The position numbers and the translations under genes were made by a program. Below the pieces are notes generated by a model. That model was given only the letters and a program-made list of their open reading frames with translations. It did not search any database and was not told the origin of the DNA. From contig JAGIAD010000001.1 of the NCBI GenBank assembly GCA_017745075.1, positions 1-64,000 on the forward strand: DNA of 64,000 nt. The letters are read 5' to 3'. Positions 8,741-17,699 of the stretch are shown here, in pieces. Positions within the stretch are counted from its first letter, which is position 1. Every line of letters starts with the position of its first letter. The stretch comes from Sphingobacteriaceae bacterium (lineage in GTDB: Bacteria; Bacteroidota; Bacteroidia; Sphingobacteriales; Sphingobacteriaceae).

Positions 8741-10354
8741 ATGAAAAAAAACAGTGTACTTTTTGCAGGCCTCGTCTTGGCCTGTCTGTTTGCCTTATCT
8801 TGTAAAAAGGCCGGAACTTTACCAACCGAAGAAAAAACACTTAAAATTGGCCAGAAAATGGCTACGACAAGTATTGTTACCCAAACACGTAATGTAAACG
8901 TGGTGTATTTTGTACCTAACGATCTGGATACCTTAGCCGGTTACAGAAAAAGGCTGAGTGATCTTTTGCTGTGGACCCAGGACTGGTACAAACAGGAAAT
9001 GAACCGGAACGGTTATGGCAATAAAACTTTTGGCCTGGCCGATGATGGCTCCGGTGGTGTAAAAATCTTAACCATCAGGGGAAATTTACCAAAAAGCAGT
9101 TATCCTTATTCAGGCGGTTCGGGTGCTGTAGCCAGCGAGGTAAATGCTTATTTTGCAGCTCACCCTGCTGATAAAACCAGCGACCATACCTTAATTATTA
9201 TCCCAAGATACTCGATCGGTTCAAATGGTACACCCAGCGGTGGTCCGTTTTATGGTACCGGACGTTGGTGCTATGCCCTTGATTATGAAGAAATGGATAT
9301 TGCCAACCTTGGCTTAAATACCACTGTAGGGAATCGTTTCAGTGTTTGGTTTGGCGGTATGGTTCACGAATTGGGTCATGGTTTAAATTTACCGCACAAC
9401 AGACAAAAAGTTTCTGAAAATTCAACACTGGGTATGGCATTAATGTGGGCCGGTAACGGAACGCTGGGCAAAAGTCCTACGTTTTTAACTGCTGCCGATG
9501 CAGCTATTTTAAATGCCAACCAGGTTTTTAACAACAATTCAAATACTTACTACGGCGCTGTTACCACCAGTATCCCGAAAATATACGCCAGTTATGATAG
9601 TACTTTGGCATCAATCGTGGTATCCGGAAAATTCACTTCAACCGGTAACGTAACCAGCATCTTATACTACAATGATCCAAACGTAAATAATGAAGGTACC
9701 GGCGTAAATAAAGACTACAATGCCATTACCTGGGAATCGAAAAAAATTGGTACCGATAGCTTCAGGGTAGTGATGCCAATTGCCGATCTTCAGGAAAAAG
9801 CCGATGGCATTCCTTACGAACTGAAAGTAAAGCTGGTACACGATAATGGTACGGTAACCGAAAAGATTTATACTTATACCTTTTCGGGTGGACTGCCGGT
9901 TTTGGGCTTCTCCACAAAAAACGAGCTAAGTAAAACCGGATGGAGCATTGCCTCATTCAGTTCAGAAGAAACCAGTGGCGAAGGTCCAACAAATGGCCGC
10001 GCAATCAGGTTAATTGACGGAAATGAAAGTACTTACTGGCACTCCCGTTGGTCAACTTCAGCAACAACCTATCCGCATAATGTGGTTATTAATTTAGGTT
10101 CGTCTAAAACAGCTACAGGTTTAAGTTTAACACAAAGGAGCGGTTTAAGCAGGGCCATTAAAAACTTCGAGCTGCTAACCAGTACAGATGGCGTTAATTT
10201 TACATCGGTAAACAATTATGTTGCCCAGAATGTAAACGGGGCACAGTATTTTGATTTTGGTAGCGCCAGGACCTTCCAATACTTTAAAATCATCGCTAAT
10301 TCGGCACAAGATGGCCTTCAGTTTGCCAGCTTAGCAGAATTGGGATTATATTAA
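8741..10354 (+). CDS. Secreted lipoprotein: metzincin-like zinc peptidase with discoidin (F5/8 type C) domain
   Basis: A 537-aa predicted lipoprotein. The signal peptide is followed by a lipobox (FALSC, Cys21). The zinc-binding motif is HELGHGLNLPH (H210, E211, H214, H220), which fits the metzincin pattern HExxHxx(G/N)xxH, with Asn at the Gly position. A Met-turn candidate is GMALMW. About residues 400-537 form a discoidin-like domain (RLIDGNESTYWHSRW, VVINLGSSKTATGLSL), usually a carbohydrate- or surface-binding module. It probably degrades extracellular protein or glycoprotein. A long regulatory region with two LacI-type sites lies upstream, and a hairpin repeat follows the stop. Confidence 0.82.
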   Translation: MKKNSVLFAGLVLACLFALSCKKAGTLPTEEKTLKIGQKMATTSIVTQTRNVNVVYFVPNDLDTLAGYRKRLSDLLLWTQDWYKQEMNRNGYGNKTFGLADDGSGGVKILTIRGNLPKSSYPYSGGSGAVASEVNAYFAAHPADKTSDHTLIIIPRYSIGSNGTPSGGPFYGTGRWCYALDYEEMDIANLGLNTTVGNRFSVWFGGMVHELGHGLNLPHNRQKVSENSTLGMALMWAGNGTLGKSPTFLTAADAAILNANQVFNNNSNTYYGAVTTSIPKIYASYDSTLASIVVSGKFTSTGNVTSILYYNDPNVNNEGTGVNKDYNAITWESKKIGTDSFRVVMPIADLQEKADGIPYELKVKLVHDNGTVTEKIYTYTFSGGLPVLGFSTKNELSKTGWSIASFSSEETSGEGPTNGRAIRLIDGNESTYWHSRWSTSATTYPHNVVINLGSSKTATGLSLTQRSGLSRAIKNFELLTSTDGVNFTSVNNYVAQNVNGAQYFDFGSARTFQYFKIIANSAQDGLQFASLAELGLY

Positions 10355-10365
10355 AAAAAGAGTAT

Positions 10366-10483
10366 CGTCATTGCGAGAAGGCTTTTTTTAGCCGACGAAG
10401 CAATCTTTACAGGAGGAATCTCCGGCGCGAAAGGTTGCTTCCCTGAAAGTCAGGACAGGCTGTCCTTCCTTCTAGCAATGACG
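10366..10483. repeat. Dispersed intergenic inverted repeat, family B
   Basis: CGTCATTGCGAGAAGG at the left and CCTTCTAGCAATGACG at the right are near-perfect complements enclosing about 86 bp. It lies 12 bp after the lipoprotein stop and could act as a transcription terminator or as a REP-like element. Confidence 0.75.
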
Positions 10484-10606
10484 ACTTTTTTTGTTTTATT
10501 GCCAAAAGGTTAACTTATTTTTAATTCTCGCAGGCATATTGATTTTACTTACAAACTTTTATAACTTTAAGTATAAAGCATTTAACCAAATAATTAAATC
10601 AGTACT

Positions 10607-10936
10607 ATGGGAAAATTTGTGATTACTAAAAGAACTAACGGCGAATACCAGTTTAATCTGAAAGCCGGTAATGGTCAGGTTATTTTAACCAGCGAAGGTT
10701 ATGTCGCAAAATCGAGTTGTGAAAACGGAATTGAATCCGTTAAGAAAAACGCACAGGACGACTCGAAGTTTGAGCGAAAAACCTCGAAGAACGGTAAGTA
10801 TCATTTTAGCTTAAAAGCTTCAAATGGACAGATAATAGGCTCAAGTGAAATGTACGAAAGCGCAGCAGCCAGAGATAACGGCATTGAATCTGTTAAAAAG
10901 AATGCACCAGATGCAGATACTGATGATCAAAGCTAA
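10607..10936 (+). CDS. YegP family (DUF1508) protein, two tandem domains
   Basis: A 109-aa protein made of two DUF1508 repeats. The first is about residues 3-48 (FVITKRTNGEYQFNLKAGNG, CENGIESVKKNA) and the second about 56-100 (FERKTSKNGKYHFSLKASNG, RDNGIESVKKNA), with an acidic tail (DADTDDQS). YegP proteins are small cytoplasmic proteins of unclear role. A TTG-N20-TAACTTTA arrangement upstream (near 10539-10569) resembles a Bacteroidota promoter. A strong hairpin terminator follows. Confidence 0.93.
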   Translation: MGKFVITKRTNGEYQFNLKAGNGQVILTSEGYVAKSSCENGIESVKKNAQDDSKFERKTSKNGKYHFSLKASNGQIIGSSEMYESAAARDNGIESVKKNAPDADTDDQS

Positions 10937-10939
10937 AAC

Positions 10940-10968
10940 AAAAAAGGGAACCAATGGTTCCCTTTTTT
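10940..10968. terminator. Bidirectional intrinsic terminator between yegP-like gene and rplT
   Basis: Perfect arms AAAAAAGGGAACC and GGTTCCCTTTTTT with a 3-nt loop, flanked by A and T runs on the correct sides for both strands. The neighbouring genes converge on it. Confidence 0.9.
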
Positions 10969-10997
10969 GAATATGATTATCGCCTAAGCGAAAATTT

Positions 10998-11342
10998 CTA
11001 TTTTACTGCATCAATTACAGCTTTGAAAGCTTCTGGATGATTCATTGCTAAATCAGCCAATACTTTACGGTTTAAGCCGATTTCTTTTGAAGCTAGTTTA
11101 CCGATCAACTGAGAGTAAGAAATACCGTGTTGACGTGCACCAGCGTTGATACGTTGGATCCACAATCCGCGGAATTCTCTTTTCTTAACTTTACGGTCAC
11201 GGTATGCATATTGCAAACCTTTTTCTACTGTGTTTTTAGCAACAGTATAAACCTTACTTCTTGCTCCCCAATAACCTTTGGCTAAATTAAGGATCTTTTT
11301 TCTTCTTCTTCTCGAAGCTACTGCGTTTACCGAACGTGGCAT
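10998..11342 (-). CDS. rplT: 50S ribosomal protein L20
   Basis: A 114-aa, strongly basic protein starting [19 protein letters not shown], with the L20 signature [16 protein letters not shown] and [20 protein letters not shown]. It binds 23S rRNA early in 50S assembly. Last gene of thrS-infC-rpmI-rplT, an order conserved in many bacteria. The gap to rpmI is 73 bp. It ends at the shared terminator at 10940-10968. Confidence 0.98.
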   Translation of the reverse strand: MPRSVNAVASRRRRKKILNLAKGYWGARSKVYTVAKNTVEKGLQYAYRDRKVKKREFRGLWIQRINAGARQHGISYSQLIGKLASKEIGLNRKVLADLAMNHPEAFKAVIDAVK

Positions 11343-11415
11343 GTTGTTGTTGTTTTTTGGTAAGCGGCGTCCAGTTAAGGAACTTTAATGCCTGATACCT
11401 GGTGAAATTAATGAA

Positions 11416-11616
11416 TTACTTTCCGATGCAAAGCATACGTTTTACGTTACCTGAATCTGCATCTGTTACAATTCCTGCATTTCCAAGCGCACGTTTACGT
11501 TTAGTACTCATCTTGGTTAAGATGTGACTTTTGTATGCTTTGTTTCTTTTGATTTTACCTGTTCCAGTAAGCGAAAAACGCTTTTTGGCACTGGAATTGG
11601 TTTTCATTTTTGGCAT
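11416..11616 (-). CDS. rpmI: 50S ribosomal protein L35
   Basis: A 66-aa basic protein with the standard L35 opening [20 protein letters not shown] and the core [20 protein letters not shown]. Full length for the family. It lies 29 bp after infC on the same strand and is the third gene of the translation operon. Confidence 0.98.
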   Translation of the reverse strand: MPKMKTNSSAKKRFSLTGTGKIKRNKAYKSHILTKMSTKRKRALGNAGIVTDADSGNVKRMLCIGK

Positions 11617-11645
11617 AACCTGTTATTTAATTTATAAAATTGTTT

Positions 11646-12215
11646 TTATTTTTTTGCTACTTTGGGCGCAACTGTAAGGAACATACGTTTACCTTCCAAC
11701 TTCGGTAATAACTCTACTTTTCCTACATCTTCCAAAGCCTGGGCAAATTTCAACAATAAAATTTCTCCCTGTTCTTTGTAAACGATTGCCCTACCTTTAA
11801 AATGCACATAAGCCCTAACTTTCTCACCATTCTCTAAAAAGCTTACTGCATGTTTCAATTTAAACTGGAAATCGTGATCGTTGGTATTAGGACCAAAACG
11901 AATCTCCTTAATTACAGTTTGTTTAGCATTAGCTTTAATTTCTTTTTGCTTTTTCTTTTGCTCGTAAACAAATTTACTGTAATCAATAATTCTACAAACC
12001 GGTGGTACAGCATTTGGAGAAATCTCTACCAAATCCAGTTCCAGTTCATCAGCAAGTGCCAAAGCTTTCGCCAAAGGATAAATCCCCGGTTCAACATTAT
12101 CGCCAGCTAAACGCACTTCAGGCGATTTTATATACTGATTAATGTTATGCTCTGCTTCTTTTTTCTTAAAAGGTGGACGTGGTCCCCTGTTAAATCCTGG
12201 TCTTCCTAATGCCAA
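11646..12215 (-). CDS. infC: Translation initiation factor IF-3 (TTG start)
   Basis: A 189-aa IF-3 with the N-domain ([31 protein letters not shown]), a lysine-rich linker ([15 protein letters not shown]) and the C-domain ([21 protein letters not shown]). It monitors start-codon pairing in the 30S P site. The only in-frame start is TTG at 12215, because a TAA lies 12 nt upstream and there is no ATG. Non-AUG infC starts underlie IF-3 autoregulation in E. coli (AUU); the same logic is plausible here. It starts 17 bp after thrS. Confidence 0.96.
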   Translation of the reverse strand: MALGRPGFNRGPRPPFKKKEAEHNINQYIKSPEVRLAGDNVEPGIYPLAKALALADELELDLVEISPNAVPPVCRIIDYSKFVYEQKKKQKEIKANAKQTVIKEIRFGPNTNDHDFQFKLKHAVSFLENGEKVRAYVHFKGRAIVYKEQGEILLLKFAQALEDVGKVELLPKLEGKRMFLTVAPKVAKK

Positions 12216-12232
12216 ATTTGTATTATTTTAAT

Positions 12233-14158
12233 TTAAACTGTTATTTCTTTTCTTAATAAATTGTTGAACTCTTCCAACGTCATTTCGCCTAAATCTCCCT
12301 CACCATGTTTACGTACAGAAACTTTTCCTTCTGCCATCTCTTTATCGCCGATAATGAGCATGTATGGGATCTTTTTAACCTCCGCGTCGCGTATCTTACG
12401 ACCGATTTTTTCATCACGAAAGTCAATCAGCCCGCGAATATCGGAATTATTTAGTTCATCTAAAACTTTTTTTGCATATTCTTCATATTTTTCTGAAATA
12501 GGAAGAATAATAAATTGCTCCGGGCTCAACCATAAAGGGAAGTTTCCGGCACAATGTTCGATCAGTACGGCGATAAATCTTTCCAATGAACCAAACGGCG
12601 CACGGTGAATCATCACCGGACGGTGTTTCTGGTTATCGCTACCAGTGTACTCCAGCTCGAAACGCTCAGGCAGGTTATAATCAACCTGAATTGTACCCAA
12701 CTGCCATTTTCTGCCTAAAGCATCTTTAACCATAAAATCGAGCTTAGGGCCGTAGAAAGCGGCTTCGCCATATTCTACAACAGTATTTAAACCTTTTTCG
12801 GCCGCTGCTTCGATGATTGCATTTTCAGATAACCTCCAGTTCTCATCAGAACCGATATATTTGGCTTTGTTCTCCGGATCTCTTAACGAAACCTGGGCAG
12901 TATAGTTTTCAAAACCTAACGATTTAAATACATAAAGCACTAAATCGATTACCTTTTTAAACTCATCTTTAACCTGCTCCGGCATACAGAACAAGTGTGC
13001 ATCATCCTGAGTAAAGCCACGTACGCGGGTTAAACCGTGTAATTCGCCACTTTGTTCGTAACGGTAAACGGTACCAAATTCGGCAAAACGCACCGGAAGA
13101 TCTTTATAAGAACGTGGTTTTGTTTTATAAATCTCGCAGTGGTGCGGGCAGTTCATTGGTTTTAAGAAGAACTCCTCTCCTTCCTGCGGAGTTTTAATCG
13201 GCTGGAATGAATCTTTACCATATTTTTCCCAGTGACCTGAAGTTACATACAGGTTTTTATGGCCAATATGCGGTGTAACCACCTGCTCATAGCCAGCTTT
13301 AGCCTGTGCCTTAGTTAAGAAACTAACCAAACGCTCGCGCAAAGCTGTTCCTTTTGGCAACCACAATGGCAAGCCCATGCCCACCTTTTCTGAAAAAGCA
13401 AACAATTCGAGCTCTTTACCCAATTTACGGTGATCGCGTTTTTTAGCCTCTTCAATCATCAGCAGATATTCGCTAAGCTCGCTTGCCTTAGGGAAAGTTA
13501 CGCCATAAATACGGGTTAACTGCTTTTTGGTTTCATCGCCACGCCAGTAAGCACCGGCCACATTCATCAGTTTTACAGCTTTTATAAAACCTGTGTTCGG
13601 AATATGCGGACCACGGCATAAATCGGTAAATGCGCCCTGGGTATAAAAAGTAATTTTACCATCTTCAAGGCCATCAATCAAATCCAGCTTATATTCATCA
13701 CCTTTCTCGGTGAAATATTTAACAGCATCTGTTTTGCTTACACTTTCGCGCACAAAAGTTTCCTTTTGTTTGGCCAGTTCGATCATTTTGGTTTCAATGG
13801 CTTTGAAATCATCAGAAGAAAATTCACGATCGCCAAAGTCTACGTCATAATAAAAACCGGTTTCAATCGCCGGACCGATACCAAATTTGGTTCCCGGATA
13901 AAGAGCTTCTAAAGCTTCGGCCATTAAGTGTGCTGATGAATGCCAAAAAGTTGATTTTCCGGCAGCATCATTCCAGGTTAACAATTTTACTGACGAATCA
14001 GATTCGATCGGTCTTGTTGAATCCCAAACCTCGTCATTAACCTCGGCGGCTAATACGTTACGGGCCAGGCCCTCAGAAATTGACAATGCAATTTGATGGG
14101 CAGAAGTGCCCTTTTCGTACTGACGGACAGAACCGTCAGGTAAAGTAATGTTAATCAT
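12233..14158 (-). CDS. thrS: Threonyl-tRNA synthetase
   Basis: A 641-aa class II synthetase. Domains in order: an N-terminal TGS domain (about 1-60), an editing domain with HSSAH, a catalytic core with the motif-2 loop region ([15 protein letters not shown]), the zinc-ligand block [10 protein letters not shown], and a C-terminal anticodon-binding domain. It charges tRNA-Thr with threonine and edits Ser-tRNA-Thr. It is the first gene of thrS-infC-rpmI-rplT. A well-formed TTG-N20-TATCTTTG promoter lies upstream. Confidence 0.97.
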   Translation of the reverse strand: MINITLPDGSVRQYEKGTSAHQIALSISEGLARNVLAAEVNDEVWDSTRPIESDSSVKLLTWNDAAGKSTFWHSSAHLMAEALEALYPGTKFGIGPAIETGFYYDVDFGDREFSSDDFKAIETKMIELAKQKETFVRESVSKTDAVKYFTEKGDEYKLDLIDGLEDGKITFYTQGAFTDLCRGPHIPNTGFIKAVKLMNVAGAYWRGDETKKQLTRIYGVTFPKASELSEYLLMIEEAKKRDHRKLGKELELFAFSEKVGMGLPLWLPKGTALRERLVSFLTKAQAKAGYEQVVTPHIGHKNLYVTSGHWEKYGKDSFQPIKTPQEGEEFFLKPMNCPHHCEIYKTKPRSYKDLPVRFAEFGTVYRYEQSGELHGLTRVRGFTQDDAHLFCMPEQVKDEFKKVIDLVLYVFKSLGFENYTAQVSLRDPENKAKYIGSDENWRLSENAIIEAAAEKGLNTVVEYGEAAFYGPKLDFMVKDALGRKWQLGTIQVDYNLPERFELEYTGSDNQKHRPVMIHRAPFGSLERFIAVLIEHCAGNFPLWLSPEQFIILPISEKYEEYAKKVLDELNNSDIRGLIDFRDEKIGRKIRDAEVKKIPYMLIIGDKEMAEGKVSVRKHGEGDLGEMTLEEFNNLLRKEITV

Positions 14159-14227
14159 CTACAACTATGATTTAAATTTTAAATAAAAAAGTTTTAAAGA
14201 TCACTTACAATGTGATTTTATTTTGTG

Positions 14228-14258
14228 CAAAGATACGAATTTTTCAGCTAAAAAGCAA
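14228..14258 (-). promoter_or_regulatory. thrS operon promoter (Bacteroidota type)
   Basis: On the minus strand, TTG (14258-14256), a 20-bp spacer, then TATCTTTG (14235-14228). This matches the -33 TTG / -7 TAnnTTTG consensus of the Bacteroidota primary sigma factor. The transcript would start near 14224, giving a leader of roughly 65 nt before the thrS ATG at 14158. Confidence 0.75.
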
Positions 14259-14306
14259 GGTAGAGATCTAGATACACACATTAACATGGTAACTAACGCA
14301 ATCGTC

Positions 14307-14440
14307 ATGAGGCTGTATTATTATATAAGATTTGTTATCCTGAGCCTGTCGAAAGACCTGCCTAAATATCTCTAAGAGCATTTCGACAAGCTCAATGTGA
14401 CAAAATCTTAGGAGAAATTGTCTTTATGACACAGCCTCAT
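14307..14440. repeat. Dispersed intergenic inverted repeat, family C copy 1
   Basis: The ends ATGAGGCTGT and ACAGCCTCAT are perfect 10-bp complements. Inside is a second pair, ATCCTGAGCCTGTCGAAAG and TTTCGACAAGCTCAATGTGA, the common Bacteroidota intergenic word. It abuts the 3' end of the acyltransferase gene (stop at 14444), where it may serve as its terminator. Confidence 0.75.
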
Positions 14441-14443
14441 CTT

Positions 14444-15526
14444 CTATAAGAATTTAGTTTTCAAATATTTGCGTAAAGGAATATCTATAAATCTCATCAC
14501 CAGGTAAGCGAAAATGATTAAAAGCAGTACCGAAACCGGGATAACCACCCAGAGTGACGATGCTGCCGGCTGAACTTCGGCCACATAAGTTAAAAATATC
14601 CAGACAAATGGATAGTGCACCATGTAAAGCGGGTACGATATTTCGCCCGATAGGTTACAGATCTTTTTAAACGATGGGTTTAACGTGGTTCCAGCGCCCA
14701 AAGCCACTAAAAGCGGAAAGTAAAACAATACGAGTATAGGCTCGGTAATAAAATTGTATTTATCGTTAAAAGGAACCAAAAAGGCTGCAAGCAACAATAC
14801 GACCATCCCTAAAAAGCCAAGCCTATTTTTGATGATCCAATTTAGGCGATAAACCAGCATACCTGCCGTAAAAGAATACAGCACACGCGCCCCGCCATCC
14901 CAAAAATTCTGTCCGCCCCAGCCACCTCCTACATTGGTAGCACGAACCGCAACATAACAAAGACATACGGCACCAATAATAACCAAAGGGATGAGTGCTT
15001 TTTTGCCCAGGCGATAAAGCACAAGAATGTAAAAAATATTGGCAATATATTCCCAAAACAACGACCAGGCCGGTGCATTCAGGCAGAATAAATTGGTATA
15101 CCGCTCGGGCATGGCCGGATAAGGGATTAAAAAAACAGAGGATAAAAATAAAAGGAGAGTTTTCCATATCCCATAAACCTCATAAAGATCGCTGTATGGG
15201 TCGATCAGAAAAGTAATCAGTCCTAAAACAGAGCCGATAACCACCAGCGGATGCAAACGGATGAGCCTTGATTTAAAAAATTGGGTAATCCCGATATAAG
15301 GTGCACGACTATCATAAGCATAGGCAATAACAAAACCGGATAAACAGAAAAAGAAATCGACTGCCAGGAAACCGTGCGAAAGAAAGTTCTTATTGTAATT
15401 GGTAATCGCGATTTCCATAAAATGGTAAATCACCACTACAATAGCTGCTACCCCTCTTAATCCGTCTAAAATTTCAAAATGCTGCTTGCTTGCTAATAAA
15501 TTCTTCTTGTTTTCTGCTGTAATCAC
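14444..15526 (-). CDS. Acyltransferase 3 family membrane protein (OafA/YrhL-like)
   Basis: A 360-aa polytopic membrane protein with about ten hydrophobic segments. The N-terminal block DGLRGVAAIVVVIYHF carries the family's RxxA and catalytic-type His, followed by AVDFFFCLSGFVIAYAYDSR. These enzymes O-acylate extracytoplasmic sugars on polysaccharide, lipid or peptidoglycan. The start is GTG at 15526. No glycan biosynthesis genes are adjacent, so the acceptor is unknown. Confidence 0.9.
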   Translation of the reverse strand: MITAENKKNLLASKQHFEILDGLRGVAAIVVVIYHFMEIAITNYNKNFLSHGFLAVDFFFCLSGFVIAYAYDSRAPYIGITQFFKSRLIRLHPLVVIGSVLGLITFLIDPYSDLYEVYGIWKTLLLFLSSVFLIPYPAMPERYTNLFCLNAPAWSLFWEYIANIFYILVLYRLGKKALIPLVIIGAVCLCYVAVRATNVGGGWGGQNFWDGGARVLYSFTAGMLVYRLNWIIKNRLGFLGMVVLLLAAFLVPFNDKYNFITEPILVLFYFPLLVALGAGTTLNPSFKKICNLSGEISYPLYMVHYPFVWIFLTYVAEVQPAASSLWVVIPVSVLLLIIFAYLVMRFIDIPLRKYLKTKFL

Positions 15527-15623
15527 TTTAGTTTATAATTTGTTTCAATAATAATCATTCTTGTTTTATATGGCAAAATTACGGTGACCACTGAAGTATA
15601 ATACTCAAAAATGATACAAAAAA

Positions 15624-15649
15624 GCCCTTAAAGCTTAAGCTTTAAGGGC
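15624..15649 (-). terminator. Intrinsic terminator after the DUF4412-like gene
   Basis: A perfect 26-bp palindrome with 13-bp arms (GCCCTTAAAGCTT and its complement). On the minus strand it is followed at once by TTTTTT, as expected for the 3' end of the gene at 15739-16632. Confidence 0.75.
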
Positions 15650-15738
15650 CAAATAGAATTATTATGGTGGTTTTTAAAATTCCTGAATTTGTGTCCCGGC
15701 GATGTGCCTCGCTAACTTCGAAAGCCTTGTGCGCGAAA

Positions 15739-16632
15739 TTAGTTCATCCCAAATGCCCTGATCTGGCCACCGCCACCAGGTCTGTTTTGCCTAAAACGCT
15801 TCATCATGTTCTCCATTTTAGTTTTATACTCTTCAGGAGTAATCAGTTTGGCTTTTTTTGGCGCGGTTACATCTTTCGAACTTACGTTTCTGTATTCTAT
15901 ACTTTTGGCAATAGAACTGTTACCCCGTCCTTCAATGGCCAAAACGGCACCTTCTGTCCACATGTTGGGGTTTGGAGAAAAATCGAAGCCAAGGTCTTTG
16001 GTATACCAGATTTTGGTTTCTTCCACTACGTTTTTATCCATATCCAAAATTTTAATGGCCCTGGTAGACCTTACAATTGCCTGGTGACAGGTAAATCCTA
16101 AAATCTGTTTGGTAGAATCTGTTTTAACCACTTCGATAGTAGGCGCCGCAGGTTTTGCCTTTGTTGTATCGTTCGGGTTTCCACCTCCCATCCTGAATGA
16201 ACCTATTGGACCAGAAGTAGATAAAGTTAACTTGCTCGGCATATAATATGTAGTATCGTTCAGGTCAAAAACTTCTACCAGGCTTTTATCAGCGAAAGTA
16301 TAATAGTATTCGCGGTTACCGCCTCCGCCGCCAAAACGCATCATCATACGGCCCATTCCGCCGCCACCACCTCCAGCTCCATTGCTGTCTTCGGTTTCTT
16401 CAACAGGCATATAACTGGCGTTTGTTGCCGTAAACAATAATTCAAAATTGGTTTTGCTTGATGAGGGCATCCTGGCTTTCATCTGATCGGTTAATTGTAT
16501 ACCGCTGGCCGATGCCATAGCAGCCGGATCGATCGTATTTTCGAACTGTATTGCGCCTGAGGTTTTTTTCTGTGCATTAGCAACAGCCGCAATAGACATT
16601 GCCCCTATTAACGCGATGAATATTTTTTTCAT
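15739..16632 (-). CDS. Secreted DUF4412 / GLPGLI-like protein
   Basis: A 297-aa exported protein; start chosen at the ATG at 16632 (MKKIFIALIGAM), whose signal peptide ends ANAQ, rather than 17 codons upstream. The C-terminal half has the layout of these Bacteroidota families: ILGFTCHQAIVR, then WYTKDLGFDFSPN and a GLPGLI-like position reading EGAVLAIEGRG. Two low-complexity Gly/Met stretches (GAGGGGGGMGRMMMRFGGGG, and RPGGGG near the C-terminus) are unusual. The function of the family is unknown. A perfect terminator palindrome follows. Confidence 0.75.
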   Translation of the reverse strand: MKKIFIALIGAMSIAAVANAQKKTSGAIQFENTIDPAAMASASGIQLTDQMKARMPSSSKTNFELLFTATNASYMPVEETEDSNGAGGGGGGMGRMMMRFGGGGGNREYYYTFADKSLVEVFDLNDTTYYMPSKLTLSTSGPIGSFRMGGGNPNDTTKAKPAAPTIEVVKTDSTKQILGFTCHQAIVRSTRAIKILDMDKNVVEETKIWYTKDLGFDFSPNPNMWTEGAVLAIEGRGNSSIAKSIEYRNVSSKDVTAPKKAKLITPEEYKTKMENMMKRFRQNRPGGGGQIRAFGMN

Positions 16633-16810
16633 TATGATTTTGTTTTGTATGTTAGATATAAAAGCCTTTAAAAGGTTTAACAAGATATTATGGATGTAAC
16701 GTAAAGCTTGCTAAATTGTGTTAAAATTAAAAGCCGAATGGGCTTAATAGTGTCTTTAAAGACCGATGTAATTTATTTTTTACAATAACATTGTCAAACC
16801 TCTGCAGTTA

Positions 16811-16935
16811 AAAGTGGTTGTATCGTACATTTAAATTGTCATCCTGAGCCTATCGAAGGACCTTTTTAAATGCCTTAAATGCGTTTCGATACTTCGACAA
16901 ATTTGAAGTTAAATTATACCTTATGTACAGCCTCT
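16811..16935. repeat. Dispersed intergenic inverted repeat, family C copy 2
   Basis: Shares GTCATCCTGAGCCT-TCGAA and the right end ACAGCCTC with the copy at 14307-14440. The left end is degraded (GGTTGTATCGTACA). Like copy 1 it sits directly downstream of a minus-strand gene, the LutA-like gene ending at 16940. The surrounding gap 16633-16939 shows no gene. Confidence 0.65.
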
Positions 16936-16939
16936 TAAA

Positions 16940-17680
16940 CTAGTATTCTGTACTCTCCAGCCAGCCGTTACAAAGCACATCGGCAATGTGCATGGTTTTT
17001 ATCGGCAGGTTATTTTTATCGATATACCCCTGAAGATGTAAAAGGCATGATAAATCGGTAGAAATAATATAATCGGCTTGTTGAGCCAATGCATGGTTAA
17101 CTTTCTGCTCGGCCATGGCTGATGAAATGGCATCGAATTTTACGGCAAAAGTACCGCCAAAACCACAACACATATCGGTATCTTCCATTTCGATCATTTC
17201 CAAACCATGTACTTTTGATAAAAGCTGGCGCGGTTCATCTTTGATTTTACATTCACGTAAAGCACTGCAAGAATCGTGATAAACGGCTTTACCTTCCAGT
17301 TCGGCACCGAAATAATCCTTTTTGGCCACATTTATCAAAAAATCAGAAAGCTCCCAAATGTTCGATTGCAGACTCCGGCATTTGTTGTGTACAATGGTAT
17401 TGGTAAAAAGATCATTAAATCCACCTTTTACCATTCCTACACATGATGCCGATGGTGCCACCACATAAGTATTTTCGGTAAAATCGTTCAGAAATTTTGT
17501 ACCCACTTCTTTAGCCTCATCCCAGTAACCCGCATTGTATGCAGGCTGTCCGCAACAGGTTTGTTTTGAATTATAGGCAACATCACATCCCGATTTTTCC
17601 AATAACTTTAAGGTATTAAAAGCAGTTTCGGGATATAACTGGTCTACAAAACAGGGAACAAATAATTCTACTTTCATCAT
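16940..17680 (-). CDS. (Fe-S)-binding protein with two CCG domains, LutA/YkgE-like
   Basis: A 246-aa protein with the two cysteine-rich CCG motifs typical of LutA and glycolate oxidase/heterodisulfide reductase subunits: TCCGQPAYNAGYW (about residues 40-53) and MCCGFGGTFAVKF. Further conserved cysteines are in VPCFVDQLYP and HDSCSALREC. LutA works with LutB and LutC in lactate oxidation, but neither partner gene is adjacent. ATG codons at 17680 and 17677 are both possible. The upstream transporter gene ends 19 bp away on the same strand, so they may be co-transcribed. Confidence 0.85.
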   Translation of the reverse strand: MMKVELFVPCFVDQLYPETAFNTLKLLEKSGCDVAYNSKQTCCGQPAYNAGYWDEAKEVGTKFLNDFTENTYVVAPSASCVGMVKGGFNDLFTNTIVHNKCRSLQSNIWELSDFLINVAKKDYFGAELEGKAVYHDSCSALRECKIKDEPRQLLSKVHGLEMIEMEDTDMCCGFGGTFAVKFDAISSAMAEQKVNHALAQQADYIISTDLSCLLHLQGYIDKNNLPIKTMHIADVLCNGWLESTEY

Positions 17681-17699
17681 ATGCTAAACGACTGCAAAC

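Noticed and set aside
14823-15167. 114-aa minus-strand ORF
   Set aside because: Same strand but other frame of the acyltransferase gene; Cys/Trp-rich and without domains.
15664-16101. 145-aa plus-strand ORF
   Set aside because: Antisense shadow of the DUF4412-like gene, which has a signal peptide and terminator supporting the minus strand.
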